Source: Halorubrum aidingense JCM 13560 (GTDB lineage: Archaea; Halobacteriota; Halobacteria; Halobacteriales; Haloferacaceae). From it: a stretch of DNA of 64,000 nt. The notes below the pieces were generated by a model. That model saw only the letters and a list, made by a program, of their open reading frames with translations, was not told the DNA's origin and did no database searches. Positions 62,901 through 64,000 of the stretch are shown in pieces. Position 1 is the stretch's first letter; the number at the start of each line of letters is the position of its first letter. The position numbers and the translations under genes are program-made. The DNA lies in NCBI RefSeq assembly GCF_000336995.1, contig NZ_AOJI01000022.1, positions 314,040 through 378,039 of the forward strand, read 5' to 3'.

Positions 62901-63014
62901 ATGGGAGTGGTTGACTCACACGAGGACGGATCCGGCGACGACGAGGAAGACCCGGAGCGGGCGGTGCGCGTGCTCGAAGGGCACGCGGTGCAGTTCAACG
63001 AGTACCGGTACTGA
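62901..63014 (+). CDS. 37-residue acidic peptide
   Basis: The short frame starts MGVVDSHEDGSGDDEEDPER and ends with VRVLEGHAVQFNEYRY. Its acidic N-terminal half and hydrophobic/aromatic C-terminal half look like a genuine haloarchaeal microprotein. The strong TATA box at 62871 and typical codon use support expression. No relation recognised; a partner-binding or regulatory role can only be guessed. Confidence 0.65.
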   Translation: MGVVDSHEDGSGDDEEDPERAVRVLEGHAVQFNEYRY

Positions 63015-63125
63015 GGCCGTTCGTCGGCGATCCGTCGTTTGTGTCCCGTTCGACCGACCAGCGAGCGCGCCGAGAGAGCGGCCGCTGTCGGGACCGTTAA
63101 GTGCTCGTCCCGGGTAGCCGGGGGT

Positions 63126-64000
63126 GTGATACCGAGGCTTCGACGTGCGAGTATCTTCGCCGCGGTGGCCGCGCTCGCGGTCTTCGCGCCGGCGCTCGGT
63201 GACGCCGCGGCCGTGCCGTTCCTCGCCGTCGCCGGCCTCGCCTTCTTCGGGATCCGCGACGGCGACTGGTTCGAGACCCTCGCGCTCCCGGGCGACGAAG
63301 AAGCGGAGCGACTCTACGGACTCGTCGCCTTCGCACTCGCCGGCGGCGGGCTCGCGCTGTTCGCCTCGATCGCTCCCGTTCCCCTCCCGTACGAGGCGTT
63401 CGCGGCCGCGACACTAGCGGTCGGCGGGGGTCGACTCGGCCGCGAACTCGTCAGCCCGCAGACCGCAGACGAGTTCCCGCTCGTCGCGGCGTACGTCGCC
63501 GGGGGGACCGTCGCCGCCCTCGCCGGACAGCTTCTCGTGCGGCTCCAAGCGCCCCCCGTCGCGGAAGGCGTGAACGCGGCCGGCGCGTCCGGCCTCGTCG
63601 TCGGGGGAGGCGTCTCCGTCGCCACCGTCGGCGCCGCGCTTCCGGGTCTCATCTTCTTGGCGGCCGTGGCGGCGTTGACGGCCGCGTTCGTCAGGTCGCT
63701 GGTGTTCGCCCGGGACGCGCACATCACCGTCATTCTCGTCGCGTTCGCGGTCTGGGGGTTCATCGTCTTGGCCCCGACGGTCAGCGCCCCGCTCATCGCC
63801 TTCGGGCTCGGCGTGACCGCCGTGCTCGGCTACGTCTCGTTCGCGCTCGGAACGGCGTCCGTTCCCGGCATGCTGACGGGCGTGCTGGCCGCGCTGCTGG
63901 CGGTCGTGCTCGGCGGGATCGGCTGGTTCGTCACCCTCATGTCGTTTTACGCGATCGGGGGGCTCGCCTCGAAGTACCGGTTCGACGAGAAGGCGGACCG
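63126..64000 (+). CDS. DUF92 family membrane protein (partial)
   Basis: Starts with GTG (VIPRLRRASIFAAVAALAVF). At least 291 residues are in the window and the gene continues past its end. There are many membrane helices, including ITVILVAFAVWGFIVLAP and LIAFGLGVTAVLGYVSFALG, which lead towards the core of DUF92 proteins (relatives of phytyl-phosphate kinase VTE6), ending SFYAIGGLASKYRFDEKAD, a DUF92-like stretch. It may phosphorylate an isoprenoid phosphate. The final domain cannot be seen. Confidence 0.75.
   Translation, partial: MIPRLRRASIFAAVAALAVFAPALGDAAAVPFLAVAGLAFFGIRDGDWFETLALPGDEEAERLYGLVAFALAGGGLALFASIAPVPLPYEAFAAATLAVGGGRLGRELVSPQTADEFPLVAAYVAGGTVAALAGQLLVRLQAPPVAEGVNAAGASGLVVGGGVSVATVGAALPGLIFLAAVAALTAAFVRSLVFARDAHITVILVAFAVWGFIVLAPTVSAPLIAFGLGVTAVLGYVSFALGTASVPGMLTGVLAALLAVVLGGIGWFVTLMSFYAIGGLASKYRFDEKAD

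Overview
The window is one stretch of a haloarchaeal chromosome. Four things point there: very high GC with third-position G/C; proteins loaded with Asp and Glu; Tat-type lipoproteins (RR motif followed by AGC lipobox); and TATA-box promoters lying 22-34 nt ahead of leaderless starts. The gene set agrees: archaeal DnaG, GatD, eIF1, GTP cyclohydrolase III, a UbiA enzyme of archaeal lipid synthesis, an archaeal prepilin peptidase, HTH_10 (Bat-type) regulators and PitA. The overall look suggests Halorubrum or a close relative, but the genus is inference.

Layout. 1-7.1 kb: a membrane protein, dihydroorotase, and a coupled MoxR / DUF58 / transglutaminase operon. 7.2-10.4 kb: eIF1, the lipid prenyltransferase, an actin-fold protein and an HTH_10 regulator. 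10.4-16.1 kb: a radical-SAM/SPASM enzyme translationally coupled to a PaaB-like partner, a Cys-rich HTH_10 regulator, a Zn/Cd-type P1B ATPase with a palindrome in its promoter, and an acidic ORF with no start codon. 16.2-18.2 kb: a lower-GC segment with one Tat lipoprotein gene, bracketed by a 17-bp direct repeat. 18.2-23.2 kb: a membrane protein, a CapA-like protein, a DUF1328 protein and gamma-glutamyltransferase, with a 20-bp repeat array between the last two.

23.3-29.1 kb is a branched-chain amino-acid type ABC transporter. Permeases and ATPases form a tightly overlapping operon on the minus strand. The convergent binding-protein gene has its two halves in swapped order, a circular permutation, which is the most striking observation here. 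29.3-35.9 kb: lipoyl synthase, a MATE exporter, isochorismatase-like and YqcI/YcgG proteins, a secreted protein, and a symporter with a DUF3311 partner. 36-44.7 kb: DnaG, prepilin peptidase, an HPP protein, a DUF6498-like protein, GatD with a coupled GNAT protein and small membrane protein, and DeoC.

44.7-53.3 kb: a TrmB-like regulator, two UspA proteins, a sulfonate/nitrate-type ABC transporter, MenB, a PfkB kinase and a DHH phosphoesterase. 53.4-53.8 kb is a gene-free stretch with four TATA-like motifs around an arginine-rich GC block. 53.8-64 kb: PitA with a His-rich linker, a UbiA/lycopene-cyclase-domain fusion, PadR, an SDR enzyme, several very small proteins (two with Cys/His zinc-finger-like spacing), an alpha-solenoid protein with a tail of CGSCG motifs, GTP cyclohydrolase III, an HAD-IIA phosphatase, and a DUF92 membrane protein cut by the window end. 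I saw no rRNA, tRNA, CRISPR array or complete insertion sequence.
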